DNA of 64,000 bases, taken from NCBI GenBank assembly GCA_022747635.1, contig JAKTNV010000006.1:66781590-66845589 (forward strand), given 5' to 3'. This document shows positions 1-9,309 of this stretch, piece after piece; positions within the stretch are counted from its first letter, which is position 1; each line of letters begins with the position of its first letter. Made by a program: the position numbers and the translations under genes. The DNA is from Hetaerina americana (taxonomy: Eukaryota; Arthropoda; Insecta; Odonata; Calopterygidae). Below the pieces are notes generated by a model, which was not told the DNA's origin, made no database searches, and saw only the letters and a program-made list of their open reading frames with translations.

Positions 1-475
1 TATAAAAATAATACTACCCTGTCATCCATTCCCTTCTCCCTGTGAAACCTTCTTTGCCTAAAGCAATCCTTCTCCATATACCCCTTCTTCTTTGACCATT
101 TTGGTCCAAAACACTTCCGGGATTGGTAAAATGTTCAGCCCGCTCTATTTTTTTTATCTCTGATTCTGATATATATCTTAGCCTTTTTCTTTCTCTAAAA
201 CCGCATAATATTTGTTTTAGTTGCCTTTATTCACATCCCATGCCTAATGCACTGAATTTGCAATGCACTTAGCAATGCTTGCAAGCCCTTGGCTGACTGG
301 CAAATTGAAGCATGATCATCCTCAAACCTAACTTATTTTATGAATTATCTACCGTCTTTCACTTCTATTCCCCAGCCTCTTTTACCATTTCCTCAATGCA
401 TACTTTGATAGGACGAGTGATAACGGACAACCCTGTCTGATATAAAACTCTTATTTTAGATATCTATCTCTTCCC
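1..475 (-). mobile_element. RTE-like LINE fragment (LINE-B), distal half of an interrupted copy
   Basis: Read on the minus strand, this matches the reverse-transcriptase thumb and connection region of the better copy at 9394-10302 (the KEAFTRRRE and VLDQHGQ area, then the catalytic-core edge). It is heavily decayed and has no long open frame. It ends abruptly at an AACAC where LINE-A is inserted, and the same LINE-B copy resumes at 1584. The family assignment rests on internal similarity and on RTE-type wording of the RT; the exact clade is an inference. Confidence 0.65.
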
Positions 476-480
476 AACAC

Positions 481-1583
481 GGGAAGTTTTTTGTTCTTAA
501 TATACATTAATGACTTAAGCACACACGTTGGTAGCAATCTGAGGTTATTTGCTGACGACGCGGTGGTATACAGGGAAATAAGAAGCCAACTAGATCGCGA
601 GCTACTCTCTAGAGACTTAGACAATATCTTGGAATGGTGCAATAAATGGGGATTAACACTTAATATAGATAAATGTGCAGTTTTGAAATTTTGGAACAAA
701 GGAAGCGAGGAACAAGATATAAACTACAAAATAGAGGGTTCAGTATTAACTACGGCAAATCAAGTTAAATATTTGGGAGTTGTTCTAACACCACGCCTTT
801 CATGGGGAGCACATATCAGGACAATATGCGGATCAGCTTTAAAGAAACTTGGCTTCATAAAACGGGTGGTGGGGAAATGTAATGAAAAAGTTAAAGAGAG
901 GTGTTATTTTGCTCTAGTTAGACCTCATTTGGAATATGCCGCAAGTATTTGGGATCCTTGGGAGAAAATTTGAAAAAAAGAATTAGATAAAGTCCAGAGA
1001 AAATCCGCTAGATTTGTTAAAAATTGTTGTGATAAGAACACAAGTGTGACAGATCTCTCAGGGGATTTAGGCTGGGAACCACTTGAAGTGCGGAGAGAAC
1101 AAGCGAGGCTTAGACTTTTAGAAAGTTTCAGAACAAACGAGTTTAACTATGACACTGAAGGAATTATAATGGTCCCACACTACTTGGGTAGATCAGACCA
1201 CAAAGATAAACTAAGGGAGATAGATTCCAGGACAGATCGGTACAAATACTCATTATTTCCCCGAACAATCAGAAATCATAATAGTAAGAAACCGAAGTCA
1301 CTTTAGAAATATTGAAAACATTGAATTTACAAGTCGGAGCAAAGTGAAACACTGCAAAGCTGTTAGGTATACTCTCTGGTGCATGTGTATGTAAGATGTA
1401 GTTTGAGTGTTTGCATGTGTGTGAGGTGTAAGTGTTCATGCATGAATGCCATGTTTTTTTGTGGATGCATGATTTTGTGGTTATTGCATGCGGTTTTTTT
1501 TTCTTTTCTAAATTACGGGTGGTGTCCTAACACCCCCCGCCACACGCCCTTGCAGTGGCTTGCGGGGTATTAAGTAGAAGTAG
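481..1583 (+). mobile_element. CR1/L2-like LINE (LINE-A) insertion, 5'-truncated
   Basis: A non-LTR retrotransposon 3' half inserted into LINE-B. It begins with GGGAAG inside the RT QGSV motif, encodes the FADD catalytic box and RT C-terminus, and ends with a 3' tail of the form GCCACACGCCCTTGCAGTGGC followed by GTATTAAGTAGAAGTAGA. It is bounded by direct repeats AACAC at 476-480 and 584-588 past 1000 (1584-1588). Intact LINE-B copies near 9890 and 44030 show the uninterrupted target, so the insertion is clean. Confidence 0.8.
491..1306 (+). pseudogene. LINE-A reverse transcriptase C-terminal part, one premature stop
   Basis: A single reading frame runs through both halves (FLIYINDL, then RLFADDAVVYREI, then YLGVVLTPRLSWGAHI, then LEYAASIWDPWEK). 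It is broken only by a TGA at 971-973. After the stop it continues in frame with LDKVQRKSARFVKN and REIDSRTDRY...LFPRTIRNHN, the usual C-terminal end of CR1/L2-type ORF2. The two Asp of FADD are present. The N-terminal RT and the endonuclease are absent because of 5' truncation, so it cannot be autonomous. One stop in about 270 codons suggests a fairly recent insertion. Confidence 0.75.
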
Positions 1584-2250
1584 AACACTTCCCATCCGAA
1601 CTCTCCATCCCCCACTCATACCTGAGCAGTTTGAGACATTACAGGTTGCGGATTAGTCTCCTATCCCTCCAATCTGTTCCTATTTTCTGCAATATAGTCA
1701 TTAGTTTTCACCGATTCACTCTATCAAACGCCTTTCCGAAATCTACGAAACAGACAAATACGTCCTGATTGTATTCTACGGTCCTCTCTTTAGTGACCTC
1801 ATCACTGCTATGGCATAACGCATGTCTCTCCCCTTCCTCTCCATCCTCATGTTGATTATCTTGAGAAGTACTTAAGTTGCATTCAAAATCAAACTTATTG
1901 TTCTGCAGTTGTCTTTAAATTGCTGTTAACTTTCTGCCTCATAAATGCTACGAATCAGTCCTTAAACAATCTTCCTCCCACGTTTTCCTAAACCCTTAAG
2001 TGATTTTGCGGAAATTTTTTCTACCCGTGGCTTTCTTTGACTTTAATTCCCTTTCTGCCCTTTCCATTCCGCCATTCGGTACGCCTGACCCTAAACTATC
2101 ATCATCTACGTCATATTCTCTTTCTATGTTTAACCTTGCTGACCTAATGTATTTACCCCCTTTGTTCCCGTGCAAAGTCCTTCTATGGCTTTCTTTGATC
2201 TTCTCTCGTTCAATTACAATACTCCTCTGATTCTCCAATTCTTTCGTTCA
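1584..2250 (-). mobile_element. RTE-like LINE fragment (LINE-B), proximal half of the interrupted copy
   Basis: This continues the copy ending at 475. On the minus strand it encodes decayed RT blocks: KATG in the palm entry, FRTISLI-like and RRMESK/IAVMRSL-like stretches, FVDFxKAFDRV, and ILQKIGxDWRDRRL. An open stretch of 80 codons at 1996-2238 is the low-conservation region upstream of RT. Numerous frameshifts and stops are present. From about 2250 to 2560 I see only AT-rich sequence without recognisable features. Confidence 0.55.
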
Positions 2251-2885
2251 AATATAATACCTTACGTATATTTTCATGCCTATTTATAAAATGAAAAAGT
2301 GCAAAGTTAGTCGCATTCGCGGAAAGCCTTAAATTAAGCAATTTAAATTAAAATGTTAAGGTTGTCCGGCACAAATGGGAATGGCTACGTAGGATGATAT
2401 AGGTGTATATGTTGTATATTAGCGTTGTTCTACCCGAAAACGCATTTGAGGAGAGTATAAAACGAGTCAAATTTTCGAAGATAGTTAATTTAACTTCTTT
2501 TACTCTTTTAAATACGTTAAATATCAATTACGCATGTGATATTACCTATACTACATTATCTATATGAGATAGATAGATAGATTCCAGTACAAATAGATAC
2601 AAATACTCATTCATTCATTCATTCTTTCCCCGAACAATCAGAAATCATAATAGCAAGAAACCGAAGCCACTTTAGAAATATTAAAAACATTGAATTTACA
2701 AGTTGGAACAAAATTAAAAATTGCAAAGATGTTAGGTATACTTTCAGGTGCATGTGTATGTTAGTTGGTAGTTTGAGTGTTTGCATGTGTGTGGGGTGTA
2801 AATGTTCTTGCATGAATGTATGCCATGTTTTTCTGTGGATGCATGAATTTGTGGTTTTTGCATGTGGTTTTTTTTTTCTTTTCTA

Positions 2886-4249
2886 CATCTACATAATACC
2901 CCGCAAGCCGCCGCAAGGGCGTGTGGCGGGGGGTGTTAGGTCACCAACCGTAAAAAGGAAAAATACCACATGCAAAAAAACAACACGGAAAATTACACCC
3001 ACAGCAGCGCACACACTCATGCAAAAATCCCTTCATACAATACTCATGCAAACACATATACCGCAAAACAACTAAAAAACTGCACCCCATGATGCAGCAC
3101 GAAAGCCATCCTACAACACGGAAGCCAGGACACAACAAGCAAGAACTTGAAACATCACTACCACATGAAAATGCTCCACGAAACACTCTACCCCCAAAGA
3201 GTCTGTAAAAGGCAGGGAATGCGACCCAACGTTGCAGGTAGCAGGAATTTCCCCCCGCGGAGAGGGACGAGGGATTGAAAGGGAAACTTAAAAACAGATG
3301 AACAGAACACGAATGAGGCCATTCGGAAAGAATGGGTTATTATAACAAAACACATAAGGTTAGTGGAAGAGCATGCATTTAAACTAATTATTTTTTAGAC
3401 GCTGAGGGTGGCAAGTGGAATTTTTGCTATCTATAACCCTGCAGTTGCTATCCCGTATTGTCCGTGGGAAGAAGGAGTCCTTGAGTCGGCTAGTTCTGGC
3501 ATCTATTTCCCGAATTTTATATGCATGACCCAAGCGACCAATGTATGTAGGAGTACGAATAATTTGCGAGACCTCGGTGCTGAAACATGCGGATCTAAAT
3601 TTATTTAATAATTTCAATCTTGCATTGAATCGTCTCTCAGCCAATGATTCCCACCCCAAATCCATGAGCATTTCGGTAACGCTTTGCGTTTTATCGTAGG
3701 AATTTTTTACAAAACGGGCTGCCCGGCGTCGAACCTTCTCAATTTCCCGAATGAGACCTTTTTCACTCGGATCCCACACGCTGCATGCGTATTCTAAATA
3801 AGGCCTTACAAGAGCGTGGTAACAACGTTCCTTGACCTTCGAGTCACTTTTGCCGACAATGCGTCTAATGAATCCCAATTTTTTTATATGCTTGACCGCA
3901 GACTTTACGTATGTGAGTCCCCCAAGTTAAGTCTTTTGTGAATGTGACACCTGGGTATTTTACCGTATCAACTACTGCTAGGTCACCTCCAGCTAATTTG
4001 TAAGCAAATCCCGTTGATCTTTTAAAGAAATTTACCACTGGACATTTATTATAATTTAGAGTCAATCCCCAGTTAGAACACCATTTAGTAATGCAATCTA
4101 TATCCTGCTCTAGAATAAAACGATCCTCATCCCCAGATATCTCCCGATAGATCACCGTGTCATCCGCGAACATCCTAATTTTACTTTTCACTTCGCGGTT
4201 CAAATCGTTAACAAAAATCAAGAAAAGCAACGGCCCGATCACACTTCCC
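2886..4249 (-). mobile_element. LINE-A insertion, 5'-truncated, inside another LINE-A
   Basis: Read on the minus strand it starts GGGAAGTGTGATCGGGCC, the QGSVIGPLLF motif, and ends with the family tail at 2886-2944. It is flanked by TTCTA target duplications. Because host copy and insert share the tail, the locus shows about 70-bp inverted repeats at 2886-2960 and 4255-4331 that mimic a DNA transposon. Its 3' untranslated region (about 2946-3383) differs from the 481-1583 copy, so it is another subfamily. Confidence 0.75.
3384..4242 (-). pseudogene. LINE-A reverse transcriptase C-terminal part, frameshifted
   Basis: Two overlapping open frames (4242 down to 3865, then 3878 down to 3384) encode one RT segment: PLLFLIFVNDL, RMFADDTVIYREI, then KLGFIRRIVGKSDSKVKERCYHALVRPYLEYA, LGWESLAERRFNARLKLL and REIDARTSRLKDSFFPRTIR. 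The break is a one-base change in an A-run (plus strand T-run at about 3880-3887). The FADD box is intact. It is the best-preserved LINE-A coding segment after the 491-1306 copy. Confidence 0.75.
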
Positions 4250-4477
4250 TTCTAAATTACGGGTGGTGTCCTAACACCCCCCGCCACACGCCCTTGCGGC
4301 GGCTTGCGGGGTATTAAGTAGATGTAGATACTCCGAAAAAATGGAATTTTTTAATATTTACCGAAATTGATGTCTGAGGACGCTGTAAAACATAGTAGGC
4401 ATCGAGGTAATTTAAAAATATCTACCCTGTATGTCATTAGTAGACGGACATGTCTATTTAGATATTTTAGTCCCATT

Positions 4478-4600
4478 TCAAGCCACCGCTAGGGTGTGTA
4501 GCAGAGGGTGAATACACACCAGACTAAATTTGCCCCGAACATGACGGGTAAACCCATAAAACGACCAGTAAAACGCGAACATGACCCCCATGACCCCTGG
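4478..4600 (-). repeat. LINE-A-type 3' tail, diverged subfamily
   Basis: On the minus strand the sequence reads TTAGTCTGGTGTGTATTCAC, then CCTCTGCTACACACCCTAGCGGTGGCT. The same block (TAGTCTGGTGT plus the GCCAC...GTGGC-like hairpin) recurs at 32832-32910 (minus) and 38850-38945 (plus), defining a second tail subfamily. From 4600 to 4946 I recognise nothing. Confidence 0.5.
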
Positions 4601-5340
4601 TCTCTACAGACATAAAGCAATACACGAAGCCACGGAAGGTGAAAATTGCAAAGGGGTTTGGATTTGAGCCGCGTTAATGCATGCATGCTGCCATATGTTC
4701 CTACATAATAGGCGAAAATCATCATTGAAAGCGATATTTTTACGACATACTTCACCAATCATAATTCAAGTTCCAATAAACTCTTTTACCTACAGCCACT
4801 TAAACAATGTTATTAGTGATGTAAAAATGAATTGTTAACCAAAATTCGTATCCTTTAACGGTTGCTACTTTTTTGCATTAGTGCTATTGCCTGTTTTAGG
4901 ATCAATTTGGGCAGATACATACAAATGTTTGTAAATTCGGGAGTAGGAAGTTTCTATCTCGTCACTTAGATTAAGTTCGCAAGTAACTTCGCCACTTAGT
5001 AGTACCAGGAGCATTTGGCCCCGACGGCCGTCCCGCCCACCTGTTGAATTGGCGAAAGTACCCAGAAAGAAGAAGTTGAGAGGAGTAGCGGTAGTTCGTG
5101 AAACGGCTATTAGATGGCTTTTTCAGTGTCGGAGTGTAGGCATCGTTAACAAAACGCTCTTTAATGGCCTCTTGCGTATTGTAAAGAGATATGTGTCACT
5201 GAATGAGAAACCCTTGACACTGTCCATAATCTGAATTTATCGATTTTTTCTGACATATATGGAATTACCAATTAAGTTAAATGTGCTCCATAGCCATCAG
5301 TATAAGAGGGAGCGCTAAGTTTTGGTGCATCTCTATTGTT

Positions 5341-5559
5341 GGCTGGACCAACGCTCCCCGTGACCCAGAGATTGCTTCCGCGGCTGTCGCTCCCGTCGCC
5401 TCCATTGCTCTGCAGGAGGACCAGGAGCTTTGGGTGACAGTTGCGACGATCTCCAAGACTCTGAGGCGGTACATCAGCAGCAAGCAAGGGCTCCTGCTCC
5501 TCTCACTCCTGGAGGAACTGGCGAGCGCAAGATCGGTTTCTTCACCCAGTCATGGGTAG
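5341..5559 (+). pseudogene. C-terminal remnant of the jockey LINE ORF1
   Basis: An open frame ending in PSHG-stop runs into the ORF2 start. The ATG of ORF2 at 5552 overlaps the ORF1 stop (ATGGGTAG), the tight overlap common in two-ORF LINEs. About 70 Ala/Ser/Leu-rich residues remain and no CCHC knuckle is visible, so the nucleic-acid-binding part was lost by 5' truncation. The upstream part of this open frame belongs to the RepX flank. Identification is by position rather than by motif. Confidence 0.45.
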
Positions 5560-8302
5560 AGACCCTCTAGTGCTCGTCCAGTGGAACGCCAACGGCATTC
5601 TTCGCCGTCGTGAAGAACTTCGGGCGTTCCTCCAGGACAAGAATGCTGCCGTTGCAGCCATCAATGAGACGCATCTCCGTCCGTCCGACGCATGGAGACT
5701 CCCCGGCTGGACCATCTTCAGGTCTGATCGGGAACTTCAGCGCCAGGGTGGTCGAACATCAGGAGGTGCGGCCATCCTCGTCCGGAATAACATTGAACAC
5801 CGAGCGTGCCGAATGATCACTCATCGGAACGCGGAGGCTGTCTCGGTGGACGTCCGGACGCGGGGAGGATGGCTCCGGATATCTTCCCTATACTTCCCGC
5901 CAGGGAAGCCCTGGGACCCGGATCTCATCCTGGACCTACTAGGAAACGGCAGCCCGGCCATCATTCTGGGAAACCTCAACGCCAAGCACCCCACCTGGAA
6001 TTCAAGGTCTCCCAACACGAGAGGACAAGCCCTCCGCGAGCTTGCAGACGACGAGGGACTAACGGTGATTGGCCCGGCGACGGCGACGCACCAGCTTGGA
6101 GACGTCCTTGACATTGCAATCTCACGTGGTGTCCGGACGTCTCTCAGTATGCACTCGTGTGTTGAACTGTCGTCGGATCATAACCCGACCATCCTGCTGC
6201 TGGGGACCAGAGTTCCAGTGATTCCAGCCAGATCTCAACTTGACCTTCGTGCCGCGGACTGGAAGACCTTCCGAGGGCTCATCGCTGGTAAGCTGCCGAG
6301 GGAACTGACTCCACCAACATCGGAGGAGATGGCAGACCAAATGGTCGGTCATCTCACTGCTACCATCACCGCTGCCATTGAGGCTGCGATTCCTAGAAGG
6401 GAGAGGCGCTCGTACTACTTGCGTGTGCCGCTTCCTCCCCCGGTTCGCGGACTCATCACGCGCCGGAATAACATCCGCAGGCGCTGGCAGCGGTACAGGA
6501 CCGACGACCTTCGGCAGCAGCTACATGCGCTTGACCGGGAAGTCCGCTGCGCCCTCCAGGAAGTCCGCTCGGACAACTGGGAGGCGCACCTACGGGAAGA
6601 TCTCTTGCGGGAGGATGGCGCGGAGGACATGGAAGAGATCTGGAAGATCTGCAGGAAGCTGCGAGGAAGCCAGCGACTGGACCCCATCGTATTCTGCGGT
6701 GATGAGGTGGCGACATCTCCCGGGGCGAAGGCAGAAATGCTTGCGACCTATCTCGAGGGCACCTTCAGTCCTAACCCCGGGAACGCGGATTCGGCGGCCA
6801 TCGAGGAGGAGATCGCGGTGTCGGAGGAAGCGGTGAATGCTGCCCCTGAAGATGCTAAGGCTGCTCCCCAGTTCCGGAAGGAGGACGTTCTGGGCACGAT
6901 ACGCTGCTTACGCAAGAGGAAAGCCCCGGGAAATGACGATATACCCAATATCGTCATCCGGGAACTTCCGAATGCAGCGGTGGCGTACCTGACCAGCATC
7001 TACAACGGCTGCGTCAGGATTTCCTATTTCCCGACGACTTGGAAGAGAGCGAGGATCATATGTCTCCCGAAGACGTCGAGGACGGAGGTGGGACCCGGAG
7101 ACTTCCGGCCCATTTCTCTACTCGACGGATTCGGGAAGATGTACGAGAGACTTCTGCTGGAGCCGATAGTAGGTTTCGTCCGAGAGGCTGACATCCTCCC
7201 GGATGAGCAGTTCGGCTTCCGCGAGCGGCATTCCACGGTCCATCAGCTGGTGAGAACCACGGACTTCATCACGGACGCCTTCAACGGGAAGATGTCTGTG
7301 GCAGGCGCATTTTTCGACGTCAGCAAGGCGTTTGACCGCGTCTGGCACCAGGCACTGCTGTTGAAGATGCGGAGACTCCACTTCCCGACGTGGATCATCG
7401 AGGTGATCCGCTCCTACCTAAGAGACAGGACCTTCGTCGTTTCCTGGTCTGACTCGTTCTCTGGGGTGCACCGGATCTCCGCTGGTGTCCCCCAGGGTTC
7501 GGTTCTCGGGCCAGTATTATTCAACATCTTCTCCCATGACATTCCCAGGAGTCATGGGAGGCACGAGGTCCTGTCACTATACGCGGACGACGCGGCGCTC
7601 CTGTGCAGCTCCCGGCGAATATCTTTCGCCGTGGAGAGGCTGCAGATCGTCGTCGACGAGCTACTTTCGTGGTATCGACGCTGGCGGTTTGCAGTCAATG
7701 CCGGAAAAACGAAGGCAATCGTCTTCCATACCGGCAGAGGAGCGCCGACAGAAGAGGAGCTGTCGGTGAATGGAGTCACCCTTCCGTGGGAATCCGAGGT
7801 TCTCTACCTCGGAGTGCTGATGGACCGGAAACTCCTTTGGAACGCCCAAGCGCGACGTGTCCGAGAGAAGGCCTTCGCGGCGCTTAACCGGCTTCGGCCG
7901 ATTATTCGTCCGGGGGTCCTGAGCTCGGAAACGAAGCGTCGACTGTACCGAGCGTGCGTGTTGCCTGTCATCACGTACGCAGCGCCGGTATGGTCAGGAG
8001 TGCCGAAGTCTACCCTCGCTCTCATCCAAGTGGTGCAGAACTCTGCGCTACGGTGCATCTTGGGATGCGGGCGCTACGCCCGCGTGGAAGAGATGCACCA
8101 GGACGGGAACATGGAACCTCTGAACGTCCTTCTTCCGGAGCTGTCTCGAAGATTCTTCGAGAGGGCTGCGGATTCAGACGTCGCCACCATCCGACGCCTC
8201 GGAGAGATCCAGGTTTCAACGTGGGACCGCTATAAGCGCCCCATTGCGAGCATGGATCGCCAAGATGCCCTCCCAGCGAAGAAGAGGCCCAGGCTTCAGT
8301 AG
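5552..8302 (+). CDS. Jockey-type LINE ORF2: APE endonuclease and reverse transcriptase
   Basis: An uninterrupted 916-residue polyprotein. Residues 5-215 form an APE-type endonuclease: VQWNANGI, INETHL with Glu39, GNLNAKH at 140-146 and SSDH with Asp209-His210. Residues about 440-720 form the reverse transcriptase: KAPGNDDIPN, FRPISLLDGFGKMYERLL, QFGFRERHST, FFDVSKAFDRVWH (Asp589), GVPQGSVLGP and the catalytic YADD at 677-680. The rest is thumb and C-terminal sequence ending in a basic PAKKRPRLQ. The role is target-primed reverse transcription in the nucleus. The catalytic GDxN Asp of the endonuclease reads Asn141 (AAC at 5972-5974), so nicking is probably impaired although the frame is open. 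ATG 5552 is chosen because it overlaps the ORF1 stop and lies just before the EN domain. Confidence 0.85.
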   Translation: MGRDPLVLVQWNANGILRRREELRAFLQDKNAAVAAINETHLRPSDAWRLPGWTIFRSDRELQRQGGRTSGGAAILVRNNIEHRACRMITHRNAEAVSVDVRTRGGWLRISSLYFPPGKPWDPDLILDLLGNGSPAIILGNLNAKHPTWNSRSPNTRGQALRELADDEGLTVIGPATATHQLGDVLDIAISRGVRTSLSMHSCVELSSDHNPTILLLGTRVPVIPARSQLDLRAADWKTFRGLIAGKLPRELTPPTSEEMADQMVGHLTATITAAIEAAIPRRERRSYYLRVPLPPPVRGLITRRNNIRRRWQRYRTDDLRQQLHALDREVRCALQEVRSDNWEAHLREDLLREDGAEDMEEIWKICRKLRGSQRLDPIVFCGDEVATSPGAKAEMLATYLEGTFSPNPGNADSAAIEEEIAVSEEAVNAAPEDAKAAPQFRKEDVLGTIRCLRKRKAPGNDDIPNIVIRELPNAAVAYLTSIYNGCVRISYFPTTWKRARIICLPKTSRTEVGPGDFRPISLLDGFGKMYERLLLEPIVGFVREADILPDEQFGFRERHSTVHQLVRTTDFITDAFNGKMSVAGAFFDVSKAFDRVWHQALLLKMRRLHFPTWIIEVIRSYLRDRTFVVSWSDSFSGVHRISAGVPQGSVLGPVLFNIFSHDIPRSHGRHEVLSLYADDAALLCSSRRISFAVERLQIVVDELLSWYRRWRFAVNAGKTKAIVFHTGRGAPTEEELSVNGVTLPWESEVLYLGVLMDRKLLWNAQARRVREKAFAALNRLRPIIRPGVLSSETKRRLYRACVLPVITYAAPVWSGVPKSTLALIQVVQNSALRCILGCGRYARVEEMHQDGNMEPLNVLLPELSRRFFERAADSDVATIRRLGEIQVSTWDRYKRPIASMDRQDALPAKKRPRLQ

Positions 8303-8569
8303 CAGGGATCGCCAGAACGCCGTGACAACGCAGAAGACGACGCCCTGCCTTAGAAGCCTAGGCGGCTGGAAAGGCAACACAGTGGAGCCCCGACCGGAGT
8401 AACGGGGGTCCGTCCACGAGAATTGGCAAATATATTGTCTTCAGTGGGGTCAATCCTGACCACCTTGACTTGTGATGAATGTGTGATATGATCGATATGT
8501 TGATTAACTCACGCCTCTAACGTGACCTCGTAACGCACGTTAGTGGAACTTCTGACAGTTATCCCTGAG

Positions 8570-9137
8570 GACAATTAATTTTCTAAAATATATGGTGTTA
8601 CACAGCGGTCATTAATTGGTCACTGGAAGCTGCGCGCGACAATTCTGGAGTTGAAATGCGCAATGAGAGTAATGATTTTCAATAACGATGTAATCTGAAC
8701 CTTACCAGAGTTACCATGAAGAGGAATGTTGTCGAATTGTTTCCTTACACAGAACTCTCCTCCATGCGCCAATTACTTTGATGATGCTACTTTTTAAGTC
8801 GTATAATTACTTAGTTTTACTGTTATTTATATTTATCACAAGCTGCACTAACGGATTTCATTAGGCGCTTAGTAATTACCAAAATTCCTTTGCTAGCGTG
8901 CTTCATAATTCTAAATGTAATCTCATTTTTTCCCTCCTCCACGTTTTCTCGTTCTACTAGTGCCATATCCTTGGTGTATAAGTTATAGAGCATCTTATAA
9001 ATGATAAATCTGCTTTCCTCCTCTACATATTGCTGCTCATCCTCATTCTTCATCTCGCACCCTTTTTCTACATTCCATCTCATACCCAGGCTGCAAAATA
9101 CTGCATCCTTCCAGTGTGCCTCTAATGTGGTCAACAT
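8570..9137 (-). repeat. Unclassified repeat family RepC, copy 1
   Basis: This segment matches 20330-20940 (minus) and, in its first part, 22800-22935 (plus): an ACACTGGAAGGATKGCAGTA block, then GAATGTAGAAAAARGGATGCG, then GATGAGCAGCAATATG. Copy 1 retains a 104-codon open frame on the minus strand (8823-9137) with a charged middle (EKGCEMKNEDEQQYVEEES). The frame is closed in the other copies. No known domain is recognisable. It may be the 3' part of an unidentified element. Confidence 0.45.
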
Positions 9138-9309
9138 TTGAAAGAATTGATGCCACTAGACGAACAATTAATGTCTTTTCGAAATTAAGATACAGAGATA
9201 GAGGTTTTTATTTGGGCGAAATCAAGAACTAATGGCCTCTTCTTCAATTTATCACATCGTCGCGTACCTGTTATTTTAGGCATAAAATTTATAATAACAT
9301 GCATATATA

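Larger units (their letters stand above)
2560..4331 (+). mobile_element. LINE-A 3' end, split by a second LINE-A
   Basis: The part at 2560-2885 matches the C-terminal coding end and the 3' untranslated region of the copy at 1230-1520 (TACAAATACTCATT, then GAAACCGAAG, then a T-run). The last 80 bases of the same element resume at 4250-4331 (TTCTAAATTACGGGTGGTG, then the GCCAC/CGGC tail and GTAGATGTAGAT). The break carries a TTCTA duplication at 2881-2885 and 4250-4254, and the intervening 2886-4249 is an inverted LINE-A. It includes a short TCATTCATTCATTC simple repeat near 2606. Confidence 0.7.
5340..8432 (+). mobile_element. Jockey-clade LINE, nearly full ORF2, 5'-truncated in ORF1
   Basis: A GC-rich non-LTR element of about 3.1 kb with the last part of ORF1, a complete ORF2 and a short 3' untranslated region. 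TATTGT occurs on both sides (5334-5339 and 8433-8438), a plausible target duplication. No poly(A) tail is visible, which is unusual for the clade. EN then RT without RNase H, and the RT wording (QFGFRERHST, DVSKAFDRVWH, SAGVPQGSVLGP), suggest jockey-like; an R1-group assignment is the main alternative. Confidence 0.7.
4947..8552 (+). repeat. Short GAAGTT-ended repeat (RepX) interrupted by a jockey-type LINE
   Basis: Bases 4947-5340 and 8433-8552 together match the continuous 520-bp repeat at 19791-20310. The ends are GAAGTTTC on the left and GAACTTC on the right, a short inverted terminus. The right part holds an almost palindromic arm pair around CTAACGTG...CACGTTAG. GC content rises sharply between the two parts, supporting a foreign insert. 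A 60-codon open stretch (5049-5234) is shared by both copies. Most differences between copies there change amino acids, so I do not call it a gene. Confidence 0.6.

Noticed and set aside
2886..4331. A 1.4-kb DNA transposon with 70-bp terminal inverted repeats
   Set aside because: Both ends are LINE-A 3' tails, and the TTCTA duplication plus colinearity with 1480-1583 show nested LINE insertion.
5049..5234. Shared 60-codon frame of RepX (also at 19880-20072)
   Set aside because: Differences between the two copies are mostly amino-acid changing, so there is no sign of protein constraint.
5821..8058. Many minus-strand and alternate-frame open frames across the jockey LINE
   Set aside because: They are shadows of the GC-rich 916-codon ORF2 and show no family motifs.
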